Notes: generated by a model not told the origin, from the letters alone. Numbered from the stretch's first letter, positions 34,511 to 43,428 are shown. The stretch is 64,000 nucleotides of DNA from DATEDA01 sp963789885 (GCA_963789885.1 CAWBNB010000013.1:1-64000), one strand, 5' to 3'. Made by a program: numbers and translations.

Positions 34511-35269
34511 CTAGGCCGGCAGGGCCACCACGGTCCGGCCGACCATGTAGACGCCGAGCACCAGCAGCCCGGCGAAGAACCAGCGCCGGAACACGTCCGG
34601 GTGAATGCGGCTCCGGATCGCCTGGCCGAGAAACATCCCGGCGAACGCCGGGGCGAGCGCGAGCGCCGAGCTCGTCGCCACCGAGGCGGGAAACTGGCCG
34701 GTCGCGGCAAGGCCGGCGGCGAGCGCGACCGTCGACACGGTGAACGACAGGCCGAGCGTCTGGATCAGCGTCTCCCGTTCGAGCCCGAGCGAACCGAGAT
34801 AAGGCACGGCCGGCACGACGAACACGCCGGTCGCACCGGTCAGGAGTCCGGTGGCGATCCCGACGAGCGGCGAGAGCCACCGCTCGGCGCGACGCGGCAC
34901 CGTGAAACGCGCCGCGGTCAGGCCGAGCAACCCGTAGATCGCGAGAACGCCGCCGAGCAACGCCGAGGCAACCGGGGCGGCGCCCCCGGTCAGCAGTCGT
35001 ATCCCGAGAAAGATCCCCGCGCAGACGCCGATCATCATCGTCGCGAACCGTTTCACGGCAGCGCCGAAGGCCGGGCCGGCGAGCATCTGCCAGACGTTGG
35101 TCGCGAGCGATGGGACCACCAGGAGCGCGGCGGCCTGGACCGGCGGCATCACGAGCCCGAGCACGCCCATCGCGACCGTGGGCAATCCCATGCCGATCAC
35201 GCCCTTCACCATGCCGGCGAGCAGGAAGGCGCCGGCGATGATCGCGAGCGCAGTCGGCGTGTCGTGCAC
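34511..35269 (-). CDS. TauE/SafE family permease (sulfite exporter-like)
   Basis: A 252-residue inner-membrane protein with about eight helices and the TauE/SafE repeat pattern: AGAFLLAGMVKGVIGMGLPTVAMG in the first half and IATGLLTGATGVFVVPAVPYL in the second. This family exports sulfite, sulfoacetate or other small organosulfonates, and several members are uptake permeases. The start is a GTG at 35267-35269; an upstream ATG in frame gives a long non-homologous arginine-rich extension. It converges on the VWA gene, whose stop is 3 bases away. No sulfur gene is next to it. Confidence 0.85.
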   Translation of the reverse strand: MHDTPTALAIIAGAFLLAGMVKGVIGMGLPTVAMGVLGLVMPPVQAAALLVVPSLATNVWQMLAGPAFGAAVKRFATMMIGVCAGIFLGIRLLTGGAAPVASALLGGVLAIYGLLGLTAARFTVPRRAERWLSPLVGIATGLLTGATGVFVVPAVPYLGSLGLERETLIQTLGLSFTVSTVALAAGLAATGQFPASVATSSALALAPAFAGMFLGQAIRSRIHPDVFRRWFFAGLLVLGVYMVGRTVVALPA

Positions 35270-35435
35270 CGGCCCGATCGTAGTGGGAACCGGCTTCCGC
35301 GGCCAGTCGCGCAGCGCGGGTGCGTCCGGGCCGTTGTACCCGGGAATACAATCGCCCGCGCGGCTGTTTGCCGCCAGTCGTCGGCGTACGTTTCCGCTCG
35401 CCGGCGCATCCCTCTCGCCCCTGGAGAAACCGAAA

Positions 35436-36086
35436 ATGACCAAAACTAGACTCGCCCTGCTCGCTTCGATTTCGCTCATGACGCTCGGTGCCGGCGGTGC
35501 CGCCTACGCTCAGGCGTCCGCGATGACGTTCTTTGTTACCGGTACGGGCTCCGGAAAAGGCGCTGACTTCGGCGGCCTCGCGGGCGCCGACAAGCTGTGC
35601 CAGTCCCTCGCCGCCGCGGTCGGCGCGGGAGGCCACCAGTGGCGCGCCTATCTGAGTACCCAAGGCGCACAGGCCGTCAACGCGCGCGACCGCATCGGCG
35701 CCGGTCCGTGGCAGAACGTGAAGGGTGTCGTCGTGGCGAAGAGCGTCGCCGAACTGCACGGCGCGAACAACCTGACCAAGCAGACCGCGCTGACGGAGAA
35801 AAGCGAGGTGGTGAACGGGCGCGGCGACACGCCCAATCAGCACGACATCCTGACCGGTACGCAGCCCGACGGCACGGCCTTCGCGGGCAGCGACGATCGC
35901 ACGTGCGGCAATTGGACGAAGAGCGGCGACGGCTCCGCGCAGGTCGGCCATCACGATCGCATGGGGCTCGACGAGCAGCCGCCCGCCAAGTCCTGGAACT
36001 CCTCGCATCCGACCCGCGGCTGCAGCGACGACGCCCTGAAGAGCACTGGGGGCGCTGGCCGGCTTTACTGTTTCGCGGCGAAGTAG
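35436..36086 (+). CDS. secreted lectin-like (DUF1554-type) protein
   Basis: A 216-residue exported protein. It has a clear signal peptide, MTKTRLALLASISLMTLGAGGAAYAQ, and then MTFFVTGTGSGKGADFGGLAGADKLC, a start typical of small proteobacterial secreted proteins with a C-type-lectin-like or endostatin-like fold (DUF1554-type). Later marks are WRAYLST, NVKGVVVA, TCGNWTKSGDGSAQVGHHDRMG and a closing RLYCFAAK. Four Cys (in LC, TCGNW, RGCSD and YCF) probably form two disulfides. Binding target is unknown; a periplasmic or extracellular carbohydrate is plausible. A TACAAT hexamer at 35347-35352 is a possible -10. Confidence 0.75.
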   Translation: MTKTRLALLASISLMTLGAGGAAYAQASAMTFFVTGTGSGKGADFGGLAGADKLCQSLAAAVGAGGHQWRAYLSTQGAQAVNARDRIGAGPWQNVKGVVVAKSVAELHGANNLTKQTALTEKSEVVNGRGDTPNQHDILTGTQPDGTAFAGSDDRTCGNWTKSGDGSAQVGHHDRMGLDEQPPAKSWNSSHPTRGCSDDALKSTGGAGRLYCFAAK

Positions 36087-36103
36087 GCTGGTTTCGGATC
36101 GAC

Positions 36104-36141
36104 GGCGCTAGCCGGCCGGCGTGAGTTGGCCGGCTAGCGCC
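36104..36141. terminator. hairpin terminator between convergent genes
   Basis: A perfect 14-base inverted repeat (GGCGCTAGCCGGCC and its complement) with a 10-base loop, located 18 bases after the lectin-like gene and 68 bases after the end of the opposing gene at 36209. Neither side has a good U-tract, so I call it a probable rather than certain terminator. The very stable GC stem could also act as an RNA 3' end. Confidence 0.55.
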
Positions 36142-36208
36142 AATGCGGCCAGCACGGCATTACTAGACCCACACTCGTGACGCTTCGAAGCGCGGGCCGA
36201 GCAGACCT

Positions 36209-36811
36209 TCAGCTGACCTCCAGGTCTTCCACCCAGATGAGCTCGCACGCGCCGCGGCCGGTGTCCTCGCGCGTGAGCGAGCTCGTCCAGCGGAAACCGC
36301 CGTCGCCCTGCACGTCGACGAGGTAGCCCTTCAGCGCGACGACGTTGCCGGGGCGGAGGTTCCTCAGCCTCTTCTCGATCGCCCTCGTCGCCGGGATGAG
36401 GTGCATGTTCGCGCTCGAGCGCTCGATCTCCTGCAGGGGGATCGGCGGCGAACCCTCGTAGCGCCAGAAGTAGAAGCGGCCCGACTGCGAGACGTCGATC
36501 CGCGCGAGCACCGTCTCGTCCGACATCCGGCCCCAGCCAAATGCGACGTCGACCGGCGCGAGGCGATCGGGGCCGCCGCAGCAGTAGTTCTTCGCGTGCA
36601 GCACGCGCGCTTCCATCTCGAATGCCGCGAGCGCAGCGACGCGGAAGCCGTCCTTCACGAACACCGGTGCGTCGCGCCCGAGCTGGCGCTGCGCGGGCTC
36701 GTGTGCGGCGACCACGCCGGGCCCGCGCGCGATCGGGCGCGCGAACACGAAATGATCCACCGCGAGCCAGGCGCAGGCGAGGAGCAGGGCGGCGGCGATC
36801 CAGCGTGTCAC
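36209..36811 (-). CDS. conserved hypothetical membrane-anchored protein
   Basis: A 200-residue protein with one N-terminal hydrophobic segment (WIAAALLLACAWLAVDHFVF) that serves as signal anchor. A soluble domain follows, with the conserved blocks EARVLHAKNYCCGGPDRLAPVDVAFGWGRMSD, IDVSQSGRFYFWRYEG, ERSSANMHLIPATRAIE, NVVALKGYLVDV and WTSSLTREDTGRGACELIWVE. I know such sequences as a widespread unnamed family in betaproteobacteria. The aromatic-rich SQSGRFYFWR block and the pattern GNVVALKGYLV are the best clues, but I cannot give a function. It lies between a secreted lectin-like gene and a thioesterase. Confidence 0.7.
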   Translation of the reverse strand: MTRWIAAALLLACAWLAVDHFVFARPIARGPGVVAAHEPAQRQLGRDAPVFVKDGFRVAALAAFEMEARVLHAKNYCCGGPDRLAPVDVAFGWGRMSDETVLARIDVSQSGRFYFWRYEGSPPIPLQEIERSSANMHLIPATRAIEKRLRNLRPGNVVALKGYLVDVQGDGGFRWTSSLTREDTGRGACELIWVEDLEVS

Positions 36812-36926
36812 GACGCGGCGACGTTCCCGGGGGTGGCGTCGAGTCTAGTCGGCGCCGCCGCCCGCGTCTGCCCAACCGGTCACGGTTGGTGCTAGGCTTT
36901 TGGCGCGAATTCCAAAGAGGTCACGC

Positions 36927-37349
36927 ATGAGAGCCACGCTTGCACCCGGTCTCGCCACCAATCGCCGCATCACCGTCGACGACACGCGCGTGATCGGCTT
37001 CATGGGCGACGACTGCCGCGTGTACGCGACGCCGCGGATCATCAGCGACGTGGAGTACGCCTGCCGCAACTTCCTGCTCGGCCACCTCGAGCCCGGCGAG
37101 GATTCGGTCGGGACAAAGGTGAACGTCGAGCACGTCGGGCCGGCGCTGCTCGGCGCGGAGGTGTCGATCGACATCCGGGTGACCGCCGTCGACGGCCGGC
37201 GCGTCACATTCGAGGCGACGGTCAGGGACGGAGCGGACGACGTCCTGCGCGGCACGCACGAGCGCTTCATCGTCGCCGTCGAGAAGGTCCGCGAGCGGCT
37301 GCTGAAGAAGAAGGCACAGCAGTCGCAAAGACAGCAGCAGCAGCAGTAG
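36927..37349 (+). CDS. FlK-like hotdog thioesterase, second copy
   Basis: A 140-residue hotdog protein of the same FlK-like family as the one at 25701. It has a conserved TPRIISDVEYACRNFL helix (Thr and Glu in the expected places), NVEHVGPALLGAEVSI with the His, and the final GTHERFIVAVEKV. It ends in a Gln-rich tail (QQSQRQQQQQ) encoded by a CAG run at about 37331-37345, which looks like slippage-derived extension beyond the fold. Ten bases separate it from the Rieske oxygenase downstream, so they are probably co-transcribed and the thioesterase may serve the same pathway. Confidence 0.8.
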   Translation: MRATLAPGLATNRRITVDDTRVIGFMGDDCRVYATPRIISDVEYACRNFLLGHLEPGEDSVGTKVNVEHVGPALLGAEVSIDIRVTAVDGRRVTFEATVRDGADDVLRGTHERFIVAVEKVRERLLKKKAQQSQRQQQQQ

Positions 37350-37359
37350 GCGTACGGCC

Positions 37360-38460
37360 ATGAGCAGGTCGATCCCCGCCGCGCGGCTGCAGCCGGCGTC
37401 CTCGCAGCTGCCGATCGCGTGGTACTTCGATCCGGAGATCTTCGCGCGCGAGCAGGCCGCGATCTTCGGGCAGGGCCCGCAGTACGTCGGGCACGAGCTG
37501 ATGGTGCCGAAGGAAGGCGACTACATCACGCTCGAAGCGAGCCATCACGCGCGCGTGCTGGTGCGCGGCGACAGCGGCGTGAATCTCCTCGGGAACGTGT
37601 GCCGCCACCGCCAAGGCCTCTTGCTCGAGGGCCGCGGCAAGGTCCGGAACATCGTGTGCCCGCTGCACCGCTGGACCTACGACCTGAGCGGACGGCTGCT
37701 CGGCGCGCCCGAGTTCGCCGCGACGCCCGACATGCCGCTCGCCTGTGCGAAGCCGCAGTCGTGGCACGGACTCCTCTTCGCGGGCACGCGCGAGGTCGCG
37801 ACGGATCTCGCCGACTTCACGCTCGCCGCCGACTACGACTTCTCGGGCTACGTCTTCGACCGGATCGTGGTCGACGAGTGCGCCTTCAACTGGAAGACGT
37901 TCCTCGAGATCTACCTCGAGCTCTACCACGTGCAGCCGTTCCACCCCGGGCTGCAGGAGTTCGTCGACGCCGGGAATTACCAGTGGGGCTTCGGCAAGCG
38001 CTGGTCGTACCAGATCCTCGGCATCAAGGACGAGTGGCGCCACCAGGTGTCGCCGAACTACACCCGCTACCGCGACGCGATCCTCGCCTACAGCGGCGGC
38101 GAGCTCCCGAAGTACGGCACCGTATGGTCGATCTACTACCCGAACGTGATGCTCGAGTGGTACCCGTACTCGCTCGTCGTCAGCACGCTCGTGCCCCGTT
38201 CGCCCGACCACACCACCAACATCCTCGAGTTCTACTACCCCGAGGAGATCGCGCTCTTCGAGCGCGGGCTCGTCGAGGCGCACCAGGCGGCGTACATGGA
38301 GTCGGCCACCGAGGACGCGCAGATCTGCACCCAGCTCCACCGCGGCCGGAAGGCGCTGCACGCGCTCGGGCAGGACGACCGCGGGCCGTATCACTCGCCG
38401 CACGAGGACGGCATGGTGCACTTCCACGAATTCCTGCGGCAGGAGCTCGGCCTGAAGTAG
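37360..38460 (+). CDS. Rieske-type aromatic ring-hydroxylating oxygenase, alpha subunit
   Basis: A 366-residue oxygenase subunit. The N-terminal Rieske domain has Cys-x-His in NVCRHRQG and Cys-x-x-His in CPLHRWTYDL, spaced by about 17 residues. The catalytic domain shows NWKTFLEIYLELYHVQPFHPG, with two His ligands of the mononuclear iron, and a later Glu or Asp. Such enzymes hydroxylate or demethylate aromatic compounds with electrons from a reductase. No beta subunit or reductase gene is adjacent, so it must use a partner elsewhere. It is longer than vanillate-demethylase-type enzymes and closer in size to the ring-hydroxylating alpha family. Confidence 0.85.
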   Translation: MSRSIPAARLQPASSQLPIAWYFDPEIFAREQAAIFGQGPQYVGHELMVPKEGDYITLEASHHARVLVRGDSGVNLLGNVCRHRQGLLLEGRGKVRNIVCPLHRWTYDLSGRLLGAPEFAATPDMPLACAKPQSWHGLLFAGTREVATDLADFTLAADYDFSGYVFDRIVVDECAFNWKTFLEIYLELYHVQPFHPGLQEFVDAGNYQWGFGKRWSYQILGIKDEWRHQVSPNYTRYRDAILAYSGGELPKYGTVWSIYYPNVMLEWYPYSLVVSTLVPRSPDHTTNILEFYYPEEIALFERGLVEAHQAAYMESATEDAQICTQLHRGRKALHALGQDDRGPYHSPHEDGMVHFHEFLRQELGLK

Positions 38461-38504
38461 GCGTGCGCCCTGGACGGGCGCCGCGCCCGGACTGGCGTCT
38501 CGCC

Positions 38505-39397
38505 CTACACGGGCGCGCCCTTCTTCACGGCGCGCTTGTGCCGCAGATAGAGATTGTTCGCCACAAGCGCGCCGATCACCAGCCCCGCCCCGGCGAGCTC
38601 GACCGGCGCGAAGCGCCGCCCCTGTGCGAACCCGATCGAGAACACGATCACCGGCACGAGGTTGAGGAGCAGCATCGCGTTCAGGACGCCGATCCGACGG
38701 GTGGCGGCATTCCAGCAGATCATCGACAGCAGCACGCCGCCGAGCGCGAGGAACGCGAGCTGGGATCCGACCGAGCGCACCGCCGCCGGGCCCGGGACGT
38801 GCGCGAGGCCGAGCTGCACGAGCACCGCGGTTACGACGACGAGCCCGATCGAACCGGGGATCAACGTGAGCACGGTGAACTTGAGCGACGACCAGCCGCG
38901 AAAGCTCTCGGTCCCCATCGTGTAGACCACCCAGCACGCGGCACCGGCAAGGACGAGCGCGTCGCCGGCGAGCTCGCCGCGCCCGAGCGCCAGCGCCGGG
39001 TCGCCCTTCGTCACGACGAGAACCACGCCGGCGAACGCCGCCGCGATGCAGCCGAGGGTGAACCGCGCCGGGCGCCGGCCGCGCAGCGCACCAGTCGGCG
39101 ATCGCGGTCATCGACGGCTGCAGCGACACGATGATCGCCGCGTGCTCGGCGCGGGTGATCGAGAGCCCGGCGAACACCAGCATCGGCGAGCCGGTCATGC
39201 CGACGAGGCCGAGCACGCTCGCCGGCCACGCACGGCCGTAGTACCGCAAGGCGCGCCGGCCCTCCCGCCAGAGCGACGAACGCGACGAGGAGCAGGGTCG
39301 CCACGCCGTAGCGGATCGCGGTGACGTGGAACGGGTCGACCGCGGCGAAGGTCGACTTCGCGACCGGGAGCTGCGCGCCCCAGATGAGGACCGCCAC
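38505..39397 (-). pseudogene. EamA/DMT-family transporter split by frameshifts
   Basis: Three frames combine to give one 10-helix drug/metabolite transporter. The N-terminal piece, AVLIWGAQLPVAKSTFAAVDPFHVTAIRYG, is in frame from the GTG at 39397. After a one-base loss near 39274 it continues WREGRRALRYYGRAWPASVLGLVGMTGSPMLVFAGLS. After another shift near 39090 it continues RGRRPARFTLGCIAAAFAGVVLVVTKGDP to the end. The two EamA repeats are otherwise well preserved. The transported compound is unknown; such permeases often export metabolites. Two independent indels in one gene suggest either decay or poor sequence in this GC-rich stretch. Confidence 0.7.
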
Positions 39398-39512
39398 CAG
39401 CGCGTAGCGCGACGCCGGAGGCGAAGTGTTGTCGCATGCTGCGGGAGCCTATAGGAAACCGGCGCGCGAGCGGCGCGCCGCTCGCGCCGGGTCGGCGGCG
39501 GGGGTCGCCGGC

Positions 39513-40571
39513 CTAGAGCTTCCGCGCGACGACGCTGTCGCGCCCGGCCTTCACCGCTTCGGCGAGCGCTTCGTCGGCCCGGCGCACAAGGCTGTCGGGC
39601 GTCCACTCGGCGGTCTCGTCGCTCGAGGCGATGCCGAAGGTCATCGTCACCGACGCGTTCCGCGCCCCGATCGCGATCGGCGTCTTGCGGATGCGCAGGC
39701 GCATGCGCTCGGCAAGCGCCGAGGCGTTCTCGATGTCGCAGCGCGAGAGGAACACCAGGAACTCGTCCGGCCCGAAGCGCGCGACCGTGTCCGAGCGCCG
39801 CACGATGCCGCGGATGCGGTTGGTGACCTCGAGCAGCACGGCGTCGCCGGCCGCCTTGCCATGCTCCTTGACGACCTTGTCGAATGCGTCGATCTCGCCG
39901 AGGATCACCGCGACGCCCTCGCGCTCGCGGCGCGCCCGGTGGAACTCGCGGTCGAGCAGCTCGAACATCGCGTGGCGGTTCCAGAGCTGCGTCCCGGTGT
40001 CGATCAGCGCACGGCGGCGCAGCCGCTCGCTCTGCTCGACGAGCTGCGCCTGCGCCCGCCCGAGCGCGACGAGCTTCAGCTCCGACTCGACAAGCCGCGC
40101 GAGATCGCGCAGCAGGATGAGGTCGCCCTCGGCGAGCGCGTTCGGCATCCGGTCGCACACGCCGAGCACGCCGGCGATCGCGCCGTCGGGCGAGACCACG
40201 AGCGCGCCGGCGTAGAACCGGACCTGCAGCCGCCCGGTCACCCACGGATGATCCAGGAAGCGCGTGTCGCCGACGGTGTCGGGCACGACGAGCGGGCCGT
40301 CGCTCGCGATCGTCGCCGCGTCGAACGCGACCTCGGTGCCGAGCACCGTCGCCGGGATGCCCTGCGCCGCGAACAGCTTGATCTTGCCTTCCTTCACCAG
40401 CGAAAGCGTGACGACCGGCACGCGGAACAGGCGCCGCGCGAGGCGCGTGACGATGTCGAGGCGCTCGGCGAGCAGCGACGCGGGCGTCGGTTCGCGGTCC
40501 TGCTGCTGGGTGTCGTCTTGGGTCTGGGTCGCCATAGCCGCGTGCCGGCGCGGCGGGCGCGCGCTCGACAT
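39513..40571 (-). CDS. GAF-GGDEF protein with degenerate active site
   Basis: About 352 residues from the ATG at 40569-40571 (a longer GTG start at 40607 is possible). A GAF domain occupies about residues 30-170, with ARRLFRVPVVTLSLVKEGKIKLFAAQG and the VCDRMPNALAEGDLILL helix. A GGDEF domain follows. The active site reads FGPDEF rather than GGDEF or GGEEF, so the second Gly is Pro. The primary I-site RxxD (RRSD, just upstream) is intact. The protein therefore more likely binds c-di-GMP than makes it, although weak activity cannot be excluded. The GAF domain would sense a small ligand or redox state. Cytoplasmic. Confidence 0.85.
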   Translation of the reverse strand: MSSARPPRRHAAMATQTQDDTQQQDREPTPASLLAERLDIVTRLARRLFRVPVVTLSLVKEGKIKLFAAQGIPATVLGTEVAFDAATIASDGPLVVPDTVGDTRFLDHPWVTGRLQVRFYAGALVVSPDGAIAGVLGVCDRMPNALAEGDLILLRDLARLVESELKLVALGRAQAQLVEQSERLRRRALIDTGTQLWNRHAMFELLDREFHRARREREGVAVILGEIDAFDKVVKEHGKAAGDAVLLEVTNRIRGIVRRSDTVARFGPDEFLVFLSRCDIENASALAERMRLRIRKTPIAIGARNASVTMTFGIASSDETAEWTPDSLVRRADEALAEAVKAGRDSVVARKL

Positions 40572-40911
40572 GGTGTCATCATGGGAGGCGAGCGCCGAAA
40601 AGTCCACCCACCCATGGGCTTAGCTGCGGGTTTGTGCGCTTTTGGCGCGGGGCGCGGCCGCTCGCCTGGCCGTTTACACCGCCGCCGCGCGGAATATTCC
40701 CCGCCGCCCGAGCCGTCGACACTCGCACCGGCTCGGGGCGGCCCGCCGTTCCGGCACCGTCATCTCCCGCACACCACGGACCTGTAGCGGCGGGTAGCGC
40801 GGGGCCTGACCGGCCACGCGCTGCGCCTCGACCCCGGCACCGTCGACCCGACGGCATGGCGGGTACAATCCGCCCCCGCGCAAGCCCATTACAACAAAGG
40901 AGGCGGCAACA
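40572..40911. other. 340-base intergenic region upstream of htpX
   Basis: This gap holds no gene that I can support. Near its end there is a -10-like TACAAT at 40864-40869 and a strong ribosome binding site AAGGAGG at 40897-40903 ahead of htpX. The rest is GC-rich and unstructured, with proline-like codon patterns but no conserved protein sequence on either strand. It may contain the divergent promoters of htpX and the GGDEF gene. Confidence 0.4.
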
Positions 40912-41784
40912 ATGATGCGCATAGTCCTGTTCTTGGTGACCAACATCGCGGTGATGGTGGTGTTGACGATCGTCCTCAAGGTCCTCGGGATCGACGTCGC
41001 GCTGGCGCAGCAGGGCTTCAACCTTGGCCCCCTGCTCGTCTTCTCGGCCGTCGTCGGCTTCACCGGCTCGATCATTTCCCTCCTGATCTCCAAGCAGATG
41101 GCGAAGTGGTCGACGCACGCGCAGCTCGTCGACGGGTCGGAGGGCACGACGCAGCACTGGCTGGTCGAAACCGTGCGCAAGCTCTCGCAGAAGGCCGGCA
41201 TCGGCATGCCGGAGGTCGCGATCTACGAGGGCGAGCCGAATGCGTTCGCGACCGGCGCGTTCAGGAACTCGGCGCTGGTCGCCGTCTCCACCGGCCTCCT
41301 GCAGTCGATGAACCAGGAAGAGGTCGAAGCGGTGCTCGGCCACGAGGTCGCGCACGTCGCGAACGGCGACATGGTGACGATGACCCTGCTCCAGGGCGTG
41401 TTGAACACCTTCGTCATCTTCCTTTCGCGCATCGTCGGGACGATCGTCGACCGGACGGTGTTCCGGACCGAGCGCGGCACCGGGCCCGGCTTCTTCATCA
41501 CCGTCATGGTCTGCCAGATCGTGTTCGGGGTCCTCGCTTCGATCATCGTTGCGTGGTTCTCGCGCCGGCGGGAGTTCCGCGCCGACGCGGGCTCGGCGCA
41601 GTATCTCGGCAACCCGCGGCCGATGGTGAACGCGCTTGCCCGGCTCGGCGGCCTCGAGCCGGGCCACCTGCCCGACTCGGTCAAGGCGATGGGCATCAAC
41701 GACCGGCCGGGCTGGATGGCGCTCTTCTCGACCCACCCGCCGATCGAGCAGCGGATCGCGGCGCTGCAGGCCGCCGGAAAATAG
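40912..41784 (+). CDS. htpX: membrane metalloprotease HtpX
   Basis: A 290-residue inner-membrane protease. Two N-terminal helices (residues 4-26 and 38-60) precede the zinc site HEVAH at 144-148. The third ligand region RREFRADAGSAQYLG has the expected Glu. The sequence NAFATGAF and the final LFSTHPPIEQRIAAL are also diagnostic. HtpX helps FtsH degrade misfolded membrane proteins and is often heat- or envelope-stress-induced. Two adjacent ATG codons are present at 40912 and 40915; the first is 8 bases after AAGGAGG. It is followed at 9 bases by a GST gene. Confidence 0.95.
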   Translation: MMRIVLFLVTNIAVMVVLTIVLKVLGIDVALAQQGFNLGPLLVFSAVVGFTGSIISLLISKQMAKWSTHAQLVDGSEGTTQHWLVETVRKLSQKAGIGMPEVAIYEGEPNAFATGAFRNSALVAVSTGLLQSMNQEEVEAVLGHEVAHVANGDMVTMTLLQGVLNTFVIFLSRIVGTIVDRTVFRTERGTGPGFFITVMVCQIVFGVLASIIVAWFSRRREFRADAGSAQYLGNPRPMVNALARLGGLEPGHLPDSVKAMGINDRPGWMALFSTHPPIEQRIAALQAAGK

Positions 41785-41793
41785 GAGAACCAC

Positions 41794-42411
41794 GTGATCG
41801 ATCTCTACACCGCCGGCACCGGCAACGGCCATCGCGCCGCGCTCGCACTCGAAGAGTCGGGCCTCCCGTACCGCGCGCACAAGCTCAACCTTGCCGCCGG
41901 CGACCAGCGCAAGCCCGAGTACCTCGCGATCAACCCGGCAGGCACGATCCCGGCGATCGTCGACCACGAAGGCCCGGGCGGGAAGCCGCTCGCGATCGCG
42001 CAGTCGGGTGCGATCGCGCTCTACGTCGCCGAGAAAAGCGGCCGGCTGCTGCCAAAGGACCCGGCGCGCCGGGCCACCGCGCTTCACTGGCTGATGTTCG
42101 CGTGCACCGACTGCGCGATGACGGGCGGCGCGATCTTCCAGCTCGCGAACAACGCGCCGGAGAAGTCGCCGTCGAGCATCAAGTTCCTCGAGGACCGGCT
42201 GGTTGGCTTCTTCCGCGTGTGCGACCAGCGGCTCGCCGGGCGGGAATTCTTCGCCGACGAGTTCTCGGTCGCCGACCTCGCGCTCTTTCCGGTCGCGAAC
42301 ATGCGGAAGGCGATGATTGAAACGGCGGGCGGCATGCCGAATCTCCTCGCCTGGATCGCGCGCGTCGGCGCGCGGCCGGCGATCGTGAAAGGGATGCAGG
42401 TCTCCGTCTAG
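41794..42411 (+). CDS. glutathione S-transferase family protein
   Basis: A 205-residue GST. The N-terminal domain begins MIDLYTAGTGNGHRAALALEESG, where Thr/Asn near the active turn resembles the theta/Nu or YfcG/YghU-like bacterial class. The cis-Pro is in AGTIPAIVD and the glutathione-binding Ser in AQSGAIALYVAEK. The C-terminal domain has the N-capping segment FSVADLALFPVANM. YghU/YfcG-type proteins act as disulfide-bond reductases. It overlaps no neighbour but lies 9 bases after htpX on the same strand, so the two are probably one stress-response message. Confidence 0.88.
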   Translation: MIDLYTAGTGNGHRAALALEESGLPYRAHKLNLAAGDQRKPEYLAINPAGTIPAIVDHEGPGGKPLAIAQSGAIALYVAEKSGRLLPKDPARRATALHWLMFACTDCAMTGGAIFQLANNAPEKSPSSIKFLEDRLVGFFRVCDQRLAGREFFADEFSVADLALFPVANMRKAMIETAGGMPNLLAWIARVGARPAIVKGMQVSV

Positions 42412-42450
42412 CAGTCGAGCCCGACGCCCGCCTGCCGGTTGATGCCCCGG

Positions 42451-43152
42451 TCACACCAGCAGGTCGGCGAGGCTCTTCATGTCGGGCACCACGAGGTCCG
42501 GCTGGTGCGGTGTGCCCCCGAACGGACGCTTGCGGCGGTCGACGAAAGCGGTGTGCATGCCCGCGGATTTCGCGCCGATGCAGTCGAACGCGTGGTTCGC
42601 CACGAACAGGACTTCGTCCATCCGGACGCGCAGGATCTCGGCGGCCTTCGTGTAAGTGACGACGTGCGGCTTGAACGAGTTCGCAGCCGCGACCGAAATC
42701 ACGTCGTCGAAGTCGATGCCGTGGTGCGCCTTGGCGGCCTCCAGCATGTCAGGATCGCCGTTGGAGAGGACGACGATCCGGTACTTCGCCCTCAGCCGCG
42801 CCAGCGCCTCGGGCACGTCCGGAAAGGCCTTGAGCCGCTCGATCTGCGCGACCAGGTCGCGGACTTCGTCGTGCGTGTACGGGATCCCGGCGCGCTCGAG
42901 CGTGTACGCGACCGCTCGCTGGCCGATCTCGCGGTAGGGCGTGTGCTCGCGGTGGAGCAGCGCGTCGATCATCGAGTTCTCGAAGTGCGTCCGCCGCCAC
43001 CAGGTGACGAACGCGTCCGGGCGGCCGGTCCACCCCTTGCTCTCGAGATACGGCGTGACCGCCGCGACCAGCCCCCCCTGCATGTCCACGACCGTCCCGT
43101 ACTGGTCGAACATGCACACCTTGATTCCCGACCTCAGGCCCTCGATCGACAT
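42451..43152 (-). CDS. haloacid dehalogenase type II
   Basis: A 233-residue HAD protein of the L-2-haloacid dehalogenase type. The nucleophile Asp is in VCMFDQYGTVVD, matching the dehalogenase DxYGT pattern rather than the phosphatase DxDGT pattern. The Ser/Asn of motif II is in VVLSNGDPDM, the Lys in NSFKPHVVTY, and the last acidic motif is VANHAFDCIGAKSAGM, in which Asn-His replaces the usual Ser-Asn-Asp. The ATG at 43150-43152 starts just ahead of the domain. True substrates for many of these are not halogenated, so hydrolysis of 2-haloacids is a family-based guess. Confidence 0.85.
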   Translation of the reverse strand: MSIEGLRSGIKVCMFDQYGTVVDMQGGLVAAVTPYLESKGWTGRPDAFVTWWRRTHFENSMIDALLHREHTPYREIGQRAVAYTLERAGIPYTHDEVRDLVAQIERLKAFPDVPEALARLRAKYRIVVLSNGDPDMLEAAKAHHGIDFDDVISVAAANSFKPHVVTYTKAAEILRVRMDEVLFVANHAFDCIGAKSAGMHTAFVDRRKRPFGGTPHQPDLVVPDMKSLADLLV

Positions 43153-43428
43153 CGCTCGTCCCTCCGGCGACATTCTAGAAACCAGTCACGGAGCGCGCCA
43201 CGAACCGTTGGATCCGGCTCCCGCCGGGGCCCGACAAGGCGCTCGCGTCTTGAAGACGGCGCGGCCGCGTGCGCGATTGAGGACGTTGCGGCGCCACAAT
43301 GTCCTGATTTGGCTCGTCCCCTCCGCGTCCTCGCGGAGAAGTGAAACCCTTTGTTTCGCCCTTAAACCACGCATCCCCTCGGCCGTTCTAAGCATCAGGC
43401 GCCCATGCGCCGACGCAAGGAGGTTGCA

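Noticed and set aside
25701..43152. A fluoro-organic degradation theme suggested by two FlK-like thioesterases and a haloacid dehalogenase
   Set aside because: The genes are 11 and 5 kb apart and unlinked. FlK-family and HAD type II proteins are common and mostly act on other substrates, and no fluorinase or fluoride exporter is seen.
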